NCBI RefSeq assembly: GCF_026210795.1
Contig: NC_089439.1
Span: 62,001-126,000 of the forward strand
DNA: 64,000 nt
Source of the DNA: Rhizophagus irregularis
Lineage: Eukaryota; Glomeromycota; Glomeromycetes; Glomerales; Glomeraceae
Direction: 5' to 3'
The notes under the pieces were generated by a model that saw only the letters and a program-made list of their open reading frames with translations, was not told the DNA's origin and did not search any database. Numbering within the stretch: the first letter of the stretch is position 1; each line of letters begins with the position of its first letter. The position numbers were made by a program, and so were the translations under genes. Shown here in pieces: positions 9,687-20,725 of the stretch.

Positions 9687-10800
9687 TCACCCTTTATCAT
9701 GCCGTATGTCCTACCTGTTCCCGGAGCACCAGATATATTGTGTGTAATACTCTTGTCGATATCCAACCCTAATTCCTCAGCAGCTTCTCTCTGAATAAAA
9801 GACGCATTAGCACAAGTATCTGCTAAACACTGAATTGCTATCCCATTGACCTTCCCATCCAATGCTAAAAGATCTTTAGTATTCTTCAAATGAGTTATGT
9901 CAATATCCATAGGATCGTCTTTCCTGATATCCTTTTCTCCTCCTCAGCTAAATTCTGAACCTCTGGAATTTCCATAATTTTACTAGCAGACTTCAACTCC
10001 TCCTAAAGAATCTCACAGAGTAATTTCCTAAAGTCTGCAGACCTTAATAGGCTTAATAAGTTATTCTTAGTAACAGCTTTTGCAGGTGTAGACTTACTAC
10101 CAGTAACTTTCACAGGAATCTTAACAGGGGTTGCTTTGCCCCTTAAGGACACACTAGAAGAGCTAACTGCTGTCTTATTCAGGAACGACTTAAGAAGTTT
10201 TGAGATACTTGAACCTACTTTTTTTTGACTCAACACGAACCATATAGACATCACCATCTTTTTCTCTCAATCTACCTTTTCACTAAAACTCGCAGTATCA
10301 ATCACAGGTCGAAATGCTAAAAATCGGCAAAAAAAATGGCACGAAAAGCAGTGGCTATTCTTGGCTATTCTTGGCTATTCTTGGCTGTTTTTGGTTATTT
10401 ACGAATTAACCTATACTATTTGTAAATAGTTTATACAAATTTGCGAATAGTTTATGCGATTTGCGCCATTTTTTTTGCCTATTTTTGATCATTTGACGTG
10501 TGAATGTCTATAGCATCATCGTTAAGATCAAGGTTTCTCATTGCTTGGATTAAATCCAGATCATCACATCTATCTTTAGCCTTCTGAAGTTGATTTGTAA
10601 GTATTTTAGACGTTTCACGTTTATATCCCATAATAAGATTAATAGTATTTTGATGATCATCCAAAGTCATAACAGGAGCATCAGGATTGTCACCAACATC
10701 AGGTTCTATATAACCATCATCCCAATCAGGATCCTGATGATCCTTAATAACACGTCTCTGTGGTTTTGGTCGAACAGGTTTAATCTGCTATCTACATCAG
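9668..10800 (-). pseudogene. Retroelement gag-pol remnant with retropepsin-like fragment
   Basis: On the minus strand, in transcript order: an acidic stretch from 10787 (DPDWDDGYIEPDVGDNPDAP) running into a helix to 10479; a repeat-filled gap; a Lys/Ser/Val-rich segment (10257-10003) ended by a TAG; then, after a frameshift near 9915, a segment to 9668. The last segment contains LADTCANASFI and AAEELGL, which resemble the active-site strand and flap-side helix of retroviral-type aspartic proteases (D[ST]GA normally; here D-T-C-A). This is the usual gag then protease order of an LTR retrotransposon. No reverse transcriptase or LTRs were found, and the start is cut by the MITE at 10795. Confidence 0.55.
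10325..10395. repeat. 12-bp tandem repeat TTGGCTATTC(T)
   Basis: Four near-perfect copies of GGCTATTCTT inside the retroelement remnant. Confidence 0.7.
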
Positions 10801-11318
10801 GAAATTTGTTTAGGCGTAATTTAGTGTAATATTTCGAAGGTGGTGTAAAATTTTGAAATATTACACTAAAAACGTAATATTACAAAAGTTTATCTTTCTT
10901 AAATTTAAATAATTATAGTAATTTAAAAATATCTGCACTATCACTGATCCAATCGAAGACGATCTATAGCTCATTGGAATCAGCTCGTCAAGACGAATCG
11001 AATGGTGGTAAAATTGCATCTTTATGTTCGATAGATGGCTTTCTATTAATTTAAAACTTTATTGTATACTATAGAGCGTTCTATCAACTGTAGAAATGCG
11101 ATTTTACTACCATTCGATTCGTCTTGATGAGCTGATTCCAATGAGCTATAGATTGTCTTGATTGGATCAGTAGATAGTGAGATATTCTTAAATTACTATA
11201 ATTATTTAAATTTAAGAGCGTAAACTTTTGTAATATTACGTTTTTAGTGTAATATTTCGAAAATTTACACCACCTTCGAAATATTACACTAAATTACGCC
11301 TAAACAAATTTCCTGATG
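10795..11318. mobile_element. 524-bp foldback MITE with TA target duplication
   Basis: Terminal inverted repeats begin CATCAGGAAATTTGTTTAGG and end with its reverse complement. Similarity between the arms continues for more than 200 bp each side (for example AGCTCATTGGAATCAGCT / AGCTGATTCCAATGAGCT). TA flanks both ends (10793-10794 and 11319-11320), as for Tc1/mariner-type insertion. There is no transposase ORF, so it is non-autonomous. The minus-strand retroelement reading frame on the right (10787-10479) and similar-looking sequence beyond the left end suggest that it inserted into the retroelement. Confidence 0.8.
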
Positions 11319-11320
11319 TA

Positions 11321-12885
11321 TAGACTGGTGGATTACGAACTGGTCGAGCCTGTAATTGTTTAAATTGCATATGAACTATTGGTAAAATATTATAATGATA
11401 TATACGATTGGAATTTTACATCAATTGCTGATTTAGCTTCAAGTGATTTATCGTCAGGAGATTCCAATTAATCAATCGTTGTATTGCTAATTGTAACCCA
11501 GTTTGGTCGTATTCGGATTGCTGCCAAAATTTTTGGGTCAAAAATGCACCCTAATATCAAAAAAGTTTATATATTCTGGCCAAATCTATACAGGACGATA
11601 AGTCTATAGACATTTACCCTGGTTATGTTCAGTATTATTTCGAGAATATAGTTCAGCTGCCAATCAGTCGTAAGACGCATCAACTTGCTTTTATCAACTG
11701 ATATTTATAGGCACCAAATGAGAAAATAAGGTTTTATTGCAGAATCGGCAATTGGGATGATAAAAGTTGCAACGTTAAATTGTGGAAATATGATTTCCAC
11801 AAATTATCTAGAGATGCCATCATGCCAATTCATAACATATACAGTTGATTCTTACCTAGCAAATTTACAGTTGGCACATGAAATCCAACTACTTATATGG
11901 CAGTCATACCAATTAATAGACAATTTCATTTGTAATAAAACAGGGTTCATTTACATTTAAAATAAGTTATCTGATAAATAAATTTATAATTTACTAACAA
12001 TTGGATTACAATTTGTTTTAAATTTATAAATTACTAACAATCAGTCACTATTTGTTTTAAAGAGAGCAATCAGTAAATTTAAACTAAACGATAGTTATCA
12101 ATTGGTAAATTTAAACTAAAAGATAGTTATCAATCGGGTATTAATCTGATTGATATCTGATTGAAGTGTACACCAATTTCTAACTATTGAATAAATCAGG
12201 TGACCGATCAAAAAAAAAGTTACCAATTAGGTAGTAGGAAATTTAATTATATTGATTATGATCGATGATTGATTGATCAATCAATTAATCGATCACAAAA
12301 TTTAGAATTCAATTAATTATGATCAATCAAATATATAATTAATCAATACAATCAATCAATAACTATATGATAATTTCTATTTAAATAATTTTTTAAAAAT
12401 TCTAATTTTAGTATATAAGCAGATACTATTAATATTAAAATTTTTTACCAAAAGCTGTAAGTAAACTACTTTTTTTTCTGTTTAAATAATATAAAATAAT
12501 ATAGTTTGAATAATATTTAATAAATAATAAATTATAAATTTTTGTAATAAATTTTTTGATATTATGATATATTAAACAAAATTTAAAATTTAATATAAAT
12601 ACAGGATGATTACTATTTTGATCAATTAAATTGATCGATCATACTTATCGTAAAATAATCAATTAATCGATCAAAGATTTTAGAGACAATTAAATTCACT
12701 ATTAGGTAGGTACCCGATTGGTCAGCATTTTACCTGTATATGTTAAAAACAGGGGTATATAGGACAATAAAATTTTGAAAATACCCCTGTAATACGCAAC
12801 TTTGAAAAATTTTAATATAAACTCTACGCAAATTCAAATATGAGTTATATCAGTATTGTTCAGGATCCTTATCTGGTACCTGATT
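11321..12885. other. Gene-free AT-rich stretch
   Basis: No supported gene. It contains low-complexity TTACTAACAATCAGTCAC words near 12000-12130 and a GATCAATTAATCGATC-rich tract near 12245-12360. The last part is more than 80 percent A+T. Confidence 0.5.
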
Positions 12886-13062
12886 TATACATGCTGCCCA
12901 AATTATTTTGGGATGTCATAATTATAATTTGGGATGCCATAATTCATTCAGTTTATATATAATTTACTATGTAAAGTGCCAAAATAATTTGGGATGCCAT
13001 AATTGAATTTGGGATTTTACTTATAATTACGGCAATCCAAAATAATTTGGGTGGCATGTATA
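12886..13062 (+). mobile_element. 177-bp MITE, copy 1, 8-bp target duplication
   Basis: Begins TATACATGCTGCCCAAATTA and ends in GGGTGGCATGTATA (imperfect terminal inverted repeats). Flanks are ACCTGATT (12878-12885) and ACCCGATT (13063-13070), an 8-bp duplication with one mismatch. An 8-bp duplication fits hAT-type insertion. A second copy lies inverted at 21889-22065. Confidence 0.85.
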
Positions 13063-13382
13063 ACCCGATTTGTACTTGATAACCTCAATTTTGACCAGTG
13101 AAAATATATGTCTAAAATTATAAATATAATTGAGAACAGAATAAAAATATTATTTTAGAACTATCAATACAGTAATTTCTTGCTTATGTATAATGTAATC
13201 TTATCAACTTTCTTTTTTATTAGAATCCAATCCTCACATATGTATTTCCTTACAAAGGTATCTATTGATTTCTTTACTAAGAAGACTAACCTCTGTAATC
13301 GATCTATTTTTTCTGTTTGTAGATTTTTAACTTTATTTGAAAGTTTATTTGCATTGTTCTTTACTTTTGATTCTGAAGGTTA

Positions 13383-15290
13383 ATTTGAATTGTCCTTTCC
13401 CTTGAATTCTGAAGTAATTTTATTTGTTCTAGAAATGCCTCTTCTTTTTTTCTATAAAATAACTTGTTCACATCTTGGTTTCCATATTAATTCTTTAAAT
13501 GCTAAAATAAATCTAATTAAAATATTAGCCATAAGTATCTGTGCTTCAGTAAAAGATATCTTAAAGTCTTTTTGTAATTTTATTATTAGAAAAGTTTCGA
13601 CTTTTACTTTTAATGCCAACTGTTGAAACTTTTGAAATTTTTTTGATTTTGCTGTAACTTCTAGTATGTTTTATAATACTTTTCTAATAAAATCTTCACC
13701 TTAACCTTTAATTTATTTTTGTTTCAAACATATAATTATAGATTCTTTTGTTGTAATCTCCCATATTTTTTTCCAAGCCACCTCATATGCCTGACATTCA
13801 AATAAATAATTCCAATTTTCCTTCTTATTGCATTTCATTTCTTTGTAAAGTCTTGGTTTTCTTATTGCTAGAATAGATCCTAAAAGAAGGATTTGTGAAA
13901 TAATTTTGCTATAAAAGTCCATAAATAGTTAAGTCGCATGCTAATGCAGTAAAATCCCTTGCAATAATGGAAAATAAGCTAAGTAACTTTTCAGTCTATC
14001 TGATTATCATTTTCATAACATAATTCCTGATTATTTTTAATACCGATTCATTCAGTAGTCTCACCATAACCCTCCCCGTACATCACATATATAACTCACA
14101 TTTGAGTTTTAGCAAATTCAATCAAAATTAGGTTAAACTTATAATTTTAGAAAGAGCAAATTGATTGAAAATTAATTAATAGTCATAATTATGAGTTTTA
14201 GCAAATTGTATTGATTTTACAAAGTCATATTTTATATTTGAGCAAATTGGTATTTTTTTTTAAATTTAACTTATCCTTTGTTTTTAACTTTATAAATAAT
14301 ATTTTTAAAAATATTAGTTTCAGGGTCCGAGTCATATTTTGGCCAAAATTAAGTATAATTCCGGCAAAAATTAAGCATAATGCAGGCCAAAACCCATCCG
14401 TTTAGTTTCGCAACATTTTATTTTTTAATAATTATTTATTTAATTTATTATTTTTATTAATTATTATTTTATCTATAATCTACATATTTTAATTATAAAA
14501 ATTGGCAGTTTAATTTATATTAATCATTTATTTTTTTATTGATAATAAAAAAAAAGATTATTAACTCATATTTTGAGTTTTAGCAAATTAGTATAGATTT
14601 GAAATGTGATAATTTGATTTTTAGCAAATTAAATCTATTTTAGCAGGAGCAAAAAGTACTTAAATTTATGCAGATCAGTTATGAGTTATATATATGATGT
14701 CTGGAGTCCTGCTTCACCTGTAGCTAATATTTTCAAAATAAATCTTCTAATATTAACTTCAATAGAATTATCTATAAAAACAGGAAAGTAAGATAATATA
14801 TTATTAATAAAATCTACATTATTCCTAAATAAATTATTTCTACATTTGCTAATTTGTCAGCTATATCATTACCTGTTATGCTACTATAACCCTTTATTTT
14901 AACCAGCTTTAAATTTATAGCTGCTTCTCTGATCAATATAATTATTTTAATAATGATTAAGTTATTAGTCTTTTTAAGCTATATTCTAGTTATTGAATTA
15001 AAAGCTGAATTAATTGAATTTATAGCACTTAAACTGTTTGTATAAATAGTTACATTGGAATTTTTTGGTGCTGTCAACAATGCTAAGAAAATAGCTACTA
15101 TTTCTGCTCTGATTGATGATGGCCATAAAGATAGACATAAGTATACTAAAAATTCTTCTAATTTATTATTTGTATAGAATGCTGCTCCTAAATCCACAGT
15201 AATATTATCTGTTATATGTGAAAGATCATTATTACTTATAGTTTGATTAGCTAGTGATCCATCTATATAATATTCAATATTTTTTAATAA
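13383..15290 (-). pseudogene. LINE (non-LTR retrotransposon) 3' part: RNase H and zinc-knuckle-like end
   Basis: On the minus strand an RNase H domain begins near 15280. It shows YIDGS (first Asp), RAEIVAIFLALL (Glu), then IYTNS where the usual Asp is Asn, and GNDIADKLA (last Asp). A TAG interrupts it at 14979. Coding-like sequence continues to about 14705, is split by the inverted-repeat element at 14080-14700, and resumes at 13922. The resumed part reads IRKPRLYKEMKCNKKENWNYL, then an FECQAYEVAW-like motif typical of the tail of plant and fungal LINEs, and further decayed sequence to about 13383 (KELIWKPRCEQVI). Several stops and a lost catalytic residue show it is inactive. Confidence 0.65.
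14080..14700. mobile_element. About 620-bp inverted-repeat element inside the LINE remnant
   Basis: Ends are ACATCACATATATAACTCA at 14080 and TGAGTTATATATATGATGT at 14700, near-perfect inverted repeats of about 19 bp. Both halves carry GAGTTTTAGCAAATT repeats. No target duplication could be identified. It separates two coding parts of the LINE remnant, which implies later insertion. Confidence 0.5.
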
Positions 15291-15474
15291 CTTTAACTAA
15301 TGTCTTATATTTGTAAGTTCTTGTTTAAGTGCATCTTGTTCTATCCATCGATTAATCCATAAGCCTAAATTGTCTTTATTCAAATTAATTGTAGATGTTT
15401 TTTCCAATTGTTATATATTAATATTTACTGAAATATTTTTGGCTCTATTTAGTGATTCCACTATATATATAATA

Positions 15475-15816
15475 TCAGTCGACATGTGTGATTGCACCTG
15501 TTAACAAACAAATAAAAATTGGTAATACTAATACATTATGTTGGGTTATTGTAATCATTTTTGGATATTCCTGTTTCTGGATAATTGCTTTTTGAGAGTT
15601 ATCTAAACATATTTCAATATTGCAAACTTTTATGATTAAACATTCAATTTTTTCACCATTTTTCTTTATATGTGTTCTTTTCTTAACAAATCCTATTGAG
15701 ACTTTATTGTTTTTATCTTTTATTATAACATATGGATGTTTTCGCTTGTCTTCTGATACTGGTTGTAATATATTACTCAGGAAATTAAATAAGGAATATC
15801 TAATCAATATATCCAT
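15475..15816 (-). CDS. Hypothetical ORF, 113 residues
   Basis: Not recognised. Basic and Ile-rich with a central KRTHIKKNGEKIECLIIK segment and a hydrophobic C-terminal stretch (NVLVLPIFICLLTGAI). It lies immediately upstream, in transcript sense, of the LINE remnant and may belong to the same dead element. Low confidence that it is a gene. Confidence 0.2.
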   Translation of the reverse strand: MDILIRYSLFNFLSNILQPVSEDKRKHPYVIIKDKNNKVSIGFVKKRTHIKKNGEKIECLIIKVCNIEICLDNSQKAIIQKQEYPKMITITQHNVLVLPIFICLLTGAITHVD

Positions 15817-15935
15817 TTAAAAAGTTAATTTAACAATTATTGTTTTTATATATTGGTATTATTGTGTGATCAGTGCGTTAGAATTATTTATTATGTTAGG
15901 ATTAGGATTAGTGCATTAGATTATAATTGCATTAA

Positions 15936-16297
15936 GGCCACTCCAATTTAATAGTTTGTTTAACATACCCCACCCCCCTCATTTTTGAAAAATTTTTAAA
16001 AATAAACAAACATATGTTATATCATGTGACTTATAATAACATCACCGATCTGTATAATATTTAAAAGAATTTCTTTCCAGTGTAATTGAATCTACCAAAG
16101 AAAATGGTATAATTAATAAAAGTAATATATGTAAACTTATTAATTGCATTATCTGTAATAAATTAAGATGTATTTTTAGTAAAAATGCATTGAGTGATAA
16201 AGAAAAAACTATGTTTATTTTTAAATGTTTACTTAATTTGACCCTCAATTTTTATATAAAGTTAGAACGTTAAACAAACTATCAAATTGGAGCAGCC
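15936..16297. mobile_element. 362-bp PIF/Harbinger-like MITE with TAA target duplication
   Basis: Terminal inverted repeats GGCCACTCCAATTT.ATAGTTTGTTTAAC and its reverse complement, with a few mismatches over 29 bp. Both ends are flanked by TAA (15933-15935 and 16298-16300), the 3-bp duplication typical of PIF/Harbinger elements. There is no transposase. Confidence 0.8.
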
Positions 16298-16693
16298 TAA
16301 GGTTAGAGTCAGAATACTTGGTTTATGGATTATGTAATAAAATCATTGTATTTTAACAGTTAGATAATTTCTTTATTAATTAATATATAATAAAAATATA
16401 TTACAATAGTTGCAAACTTATAGTGACAAATAGTTATTTATCACCTTATCTGATTATGGTGATGAATAATTATTTATTACCATGTGGTGATAAATAGTAG
16501 AGCCGTTAGTAAAAACTGATATTATAATTTATTATCTCATTTTAGCACATATCTTGAAATATAAAGCAGGTTTATTGCTATTATACTTGTGCCACTTGTT
16601 GGATCAGCCAACTTTAATGATGTTGGTAAACCATCTATAATTCTGTATGTGATCCATAGCCTAAAAAGTAAGGTTAAGTGTTGATTTAATGAA

Positions 16694-17557
16694 TTATTCA
16701 AAATCAACTAATGATTGAAATATCATACCATTCACATCTAATATTTTGACGGAATTTCTAACTGAAATTCTGTTTTGTTTAACTAATTCTATGAAGTCTT
16801 TTTTTGAAGTCAAATCCACTTTTTTTTTACCAATAACAAAAACATAATTTATAATAAAGCCTTCAAGACCGAAAACAGTTCCAAAATGGCTAAATAACTC
16901 CCTAAAATTAGTCCAACTGTTGTAACTTTCAGGAATTACTATTGAATCGTAATATTGAAAGTATATGTCTAGAAATAAGAAATAGTACAAGTTATTAAAC
17001 ATCCTCTTAATGAAATGATAACAGGAAAAAAAGTATATATCCGAAAGCAGATACTTACTCTTACTCTCAACTTTAAGTATTTTTGATTGTTAAATAACAA
17101 GAATGAAAAGTTAGAACAATGTCTCATTCATTCACGTTGACCAAGTTTATTATGACTCACTTACCAGAAATGGATTGCTCTATAATAGCATGAATGTATT
17201 GTTTGGTCAGTTTGACGATAAAAAGCAGAAAAGAAAAGCACAAGAATAAGTAAGTATTTGGTATTATTGGCAAATATAACAGAGAAGACAAGAAAAATTA
17301 TCTCGTAATTCACCTTGTTCACCATTGATTTCCTTGACCAGCTCTGCGATTCTAGAAGCAGGCCCTGGTTGCAATCCATAATTTTCAAGTTTTTCTGTCG
17401 TCAAGCTGAGAAAGTCTTTACCACTAACTTTTTTATTTCTGATTATCCCAATGTCCTCTTTGTCAAGGTCCAAGTTTAATCCCTCAATTTGTAAGAAAGT
17501 GATTATGTCATCCCTTTTCCATCCTTTCTTTATATCATCAACCGAAGGGAGTGACAT
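16694..17557 (-). CDS. SAM-domain protein
   Basis: Predicted 177-residue protein from three exons: 17557-17314, 17179-17165 (15 nt) and 16968-16694. Both internal junctions are in phase 1 and keep the frame. Residues about 8-80 form a sterile alpha motif (DIKKGWKRDDIITFLQ, then FLSLTTEKLENYGLQPGPASRI), a helical protein- or RNA-interaction module. The C-terminal exon (IYFQYYDSIVIPES onward) looks like a small mixed alpha/beta domain that I do not recognise. ATG at 17557 is the first ATG in frame; the frame is open to 17620 but without another ATG. SAM proteins are a large expanded family in Rhizophagus. The 15-nt exon is the least certain part. Confidence 0.7.
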
Positions 17558-17620
17558 TTCAATAGTTCCACAGTTTTCATAAAATAAGAAAGAGAACTTA
17601 TAGAAATTCGATTCACACAA

Positions 17621-18392
17621 GCAAATGTATGAAAAATCAGAGATTTATTAGATTTATTGATTAGTTAATCAGTTATGTGACTTACATCTTTCAGATAAAA
17701 AATCACGTGCGCGTTACAATTTGTAACGCCAATCACTTCTTCCCAGGCGAAGTTTTATTAATTTTTCAGATACATAAGATGATAAAGGTAGCGAATGAAA
17801 TGCATGATGCTATCAAAGAGAAAGGGAGTACGAGGATCCTAGGCCATTTAATGTGAGTCCCAGCTCTCTCATATTATTTATAACTAATTTGTTTCTATCA
17901 CTAATATCGCTATCTCGTTTCACTCCCATCCAAATAGTCCATGTAAAAGGTTAAGTTCCGTAAGAGAAGTTTTCCGTGATGAATTAAATTAAACGAACCG
18001 ATGGCACTGTTCTGAGACAGCCCGTCCTGGAAAATTTATTTGATTTTCTGCGCCATATGTTTGTTATAAGGCATGAGTATTAGCGTTACTGCGTTTGTAC
18101 ACGGATTGCAACTTCCACATGTATCAGATAACTGAAACATATGATAGAACATTTTGACTGAATCATACTTCCTCCCTTTAAATATTCACTACTCATTTAT
18201 TTTACATAAATAATAAAAATAATAAAGATGCGATTTTCATTGCATATTAATTTTTTTGTTTGTCAAGCAATTGTTGTATTATATCATTTTGATACCCCAA
18301 AGCTTAGTTATTTTTTTCTTTACTTTTTTTCTTTTACAATAATCTTATATTACGTAGCTGCTTACCAAATATAGCATGGAGAAATACTGTCT
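17621..18392. other. Intergenic stretch
   Basis: Between SAM gene start and Crinkler gene end. Contains a short palindrome CGTTACAATTTGTAACG near 17711 beside a CACGTG box near 17703. A 23-codon open frame at about 17778 is not considered real. No gene supported. Confidence 0.5.
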
Positions 18393-20458
18393 TTACATAT
18401 CGCTAAACCAGTCGTCATCAATAGCATCTGCTGCAGATGGTCTTTCATCATGATTTTGTTGTGTCAATCTATCCCGAAAATTTCTAGCTCTTGCAGAAAG
18501 CTGAATTTGAAGAATTCTTAAATCGTTCAAAAGGTTTCCAATCATCCAGATATCACCTGCTGCTCGGCATGGATCGGATTCCATACCTCTATATTCCGGA
18601 GCCGCAATATTTAATATAGGTGTACTATAACAAAATAGTAAAAATTAGTTAATATTTGATACACGCCAAATAAGCCCATTAATCTATCATTATTACCTTC
18701 GGTTACCTCTTCCGATTGGAGCAGCTTCTTCGAAGTCAATTAAAACCCAACTATTATCTGTAAGTCTCATGACGTTTTCCCAACGAATGTCCCGATGAAC
18801 AATCTCATTTGCGTGAAGGATCATTACACTTTTAAGTACACTCCATATAGCATATCGCAGCTCATCTTCATCTTTAGGAATTGCCATATATCCAACTGGT
18901 GCAAATTCTAAAATTATCCATTTTGCATGATATTTTGATTCAAGTAACTTATAATTGTCAAATTTTGGAAAAATATTTTCGTAAAAAAACTTAAGAAACT
19001 TTTTATAGGCGGGCTCTCGTTTCTCTATATGTAATTTTTTAATTACTTTTTTGGGGTTTATTGTGACAGTGGTTCCATTTCTTCGTTGGATCACTTCATA
19101 TAACTTTATCTCCGGATGTCGTATATACTGCTTGAGATCCCAAGTCCGAATAATCCGAATAGCATTAATTGTATATTGAAGTGCCTTAAAGTTATTCATT
19201 CGATTTGTAGTTCCAAGATTTATAGTGTTACCAATTCTCACACGTACTGGTACATTGTTGTTGTTCGGATAATAATAGTAAAATTGCAATTTTATACCGG
19301 CTGCTACAAAAGCCATAACAAATGGCAGTTTACCAAAGGCAAGTGGATTCCAAAAGTCAAAATATCCATCTAATTGTTTTTCTGCAGCTTCCAATCTACC
19401 ATCAAGGTCTTTCTCCTCACCCATCATAAAAAGCACGTTCTTATAATAGATTGTCATATCTGGTCGACTTCTCGGATGCTCTGTGGTAGTGGTTGTAGAT
19501 TTAATTGTCTTGTTACGATCCAAATCTAAATCACTACAATTCTCTTCATATTCTTGGGCAAGTTCAATAATTTTCCTAATATGAACATCAATATTTCCCA
19601 AAGTTCTTGCCTCCCCACCAGAAATTTGTTTAAATGATGCGCTCATAACTTCACCAACAATCAAACTTAATCTAGAAGAATAAATAGAGCTTGAAAATGT
19701 GTCTTCAATTACGTCAGTATAGCCCATAACTAAACCAGGAAAACATGGCAATTTAAGTGGTAGTTTTGCCGAAAGGAACTGCTCAACATTAGTACAATCA
19801 ATTTCAGTATCAAAGGGACACAAGAGCAAATTTAAAAAATCTGATGTTCTATCTAAGATAGAGATAGTTAATATGTGAGTTAGCTGTTAACATTAAAGTT
19901 CAAGCCTAGATCTAAAACATCAAACCTTCGAGCTTTGTCCTTTTGTTTGGAAAGTCAGAGGCTAAAAACAATAAAAAAAGAAGATCAATTACATAAGCAT
20001 CAAGAAAATAAAGGAACACAATATTTTGTTACTGCAATTTCCTTGTTAGAGAGGTAAAAAATTGGGAGACACTTACCAGTGGAAGTGGAAACAATGAAGA
20101 CATGGATGTCCCGTGTATTAGTTTCCTTAGCCTTAAAATAGTCTTCAAGCGGGAATCGAGGGTTCATCTTTTCGCCTCCGAGTTTATCTTTGATGTCACT
20201 TTTATTAAATTCTATAAGATTATTTTCTTCTTCATCAACTTTCTTGCCGTCAACTTTCCAAAGATCCATTTTACCAGTATTTTGAACTTTAACTTTTACT
20301 TCTTCTCTACGGAAGAGCTTCTCTTTGAAGTGTGAAACTTTAAAATCGGAAAACTCGACTACAATATTACTATCATCGTAATATTTTTCGCCTATGTCTT
20401 CAGCGAAACATTTATCGGAAGCTTGTCCTAGAATCAAACAATTGAGTGACAATATCAT
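18393..20458 (-). CDS. Crinkler protein with nuclease-like and kinase-like parts
   Basis: Predicted 601-residue protein from exons 20458-20077, 19961-19926, 19852-18697 and 18624-18393; all phases agree. The header (residues 1 to about 130) starts MILSLNCLILGQASDKCF and is paralogous to the copy at 115-753. In the middle, RPDMTIYYKN is followed by an EEK at PD-x12-14-ExK spacing, which resembles a PD-(D/E)XK nuclease core. The C-terminal half has kinase catalytic-loop features: HRDIRWENV (HRD..N), DFE in place of DFG, then APEYR and DIWMIGNLL in the last exon. A clear Gly-rich loop was not found, so activity is uncertain. Crinkler proteins joining a restriction-endonuclease-like fold to a kinase are described in the literature for this superfamily. 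It is intact and lies next to the SAM gene. Confidence 0.75.
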
Positions 20459-20725
20459 TTTGTTCCTGTTAAAAGCGAGTAGTAGTTTAGAAAAATTTGA
20501 GAAAGTTTGAGAGAACTAAGAGAACTAAACTTTATATACTTTTCTGGATACATCGTGACTGATAGACTCTTGCATAAACTTTTGGTGGCTTGTTGTGACG
20601 TAATACAGCAAAAAATTAATAAGCATAGTAAAAAAGTAATTTATCAGTGGTTTTATCATTACTCATTAGATTTTTTGATTCTCCGACGAATTCTCAGGGT
20701 ATTTATTAAAAAAAAGTGAATTAGG
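20459..20725 (-). promoter_or_regulatory. Crinkler upstream region, duplicated
   Basis: Shares ordered blocks with 754-1075 (ATACATCGTGACT, AAAAAGTAATTTATCA, GATTCTCCGA.GAATTCTCAG). This is the probable promoter and 5' leader of the Crinkler gene. Confidence 0.6.
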
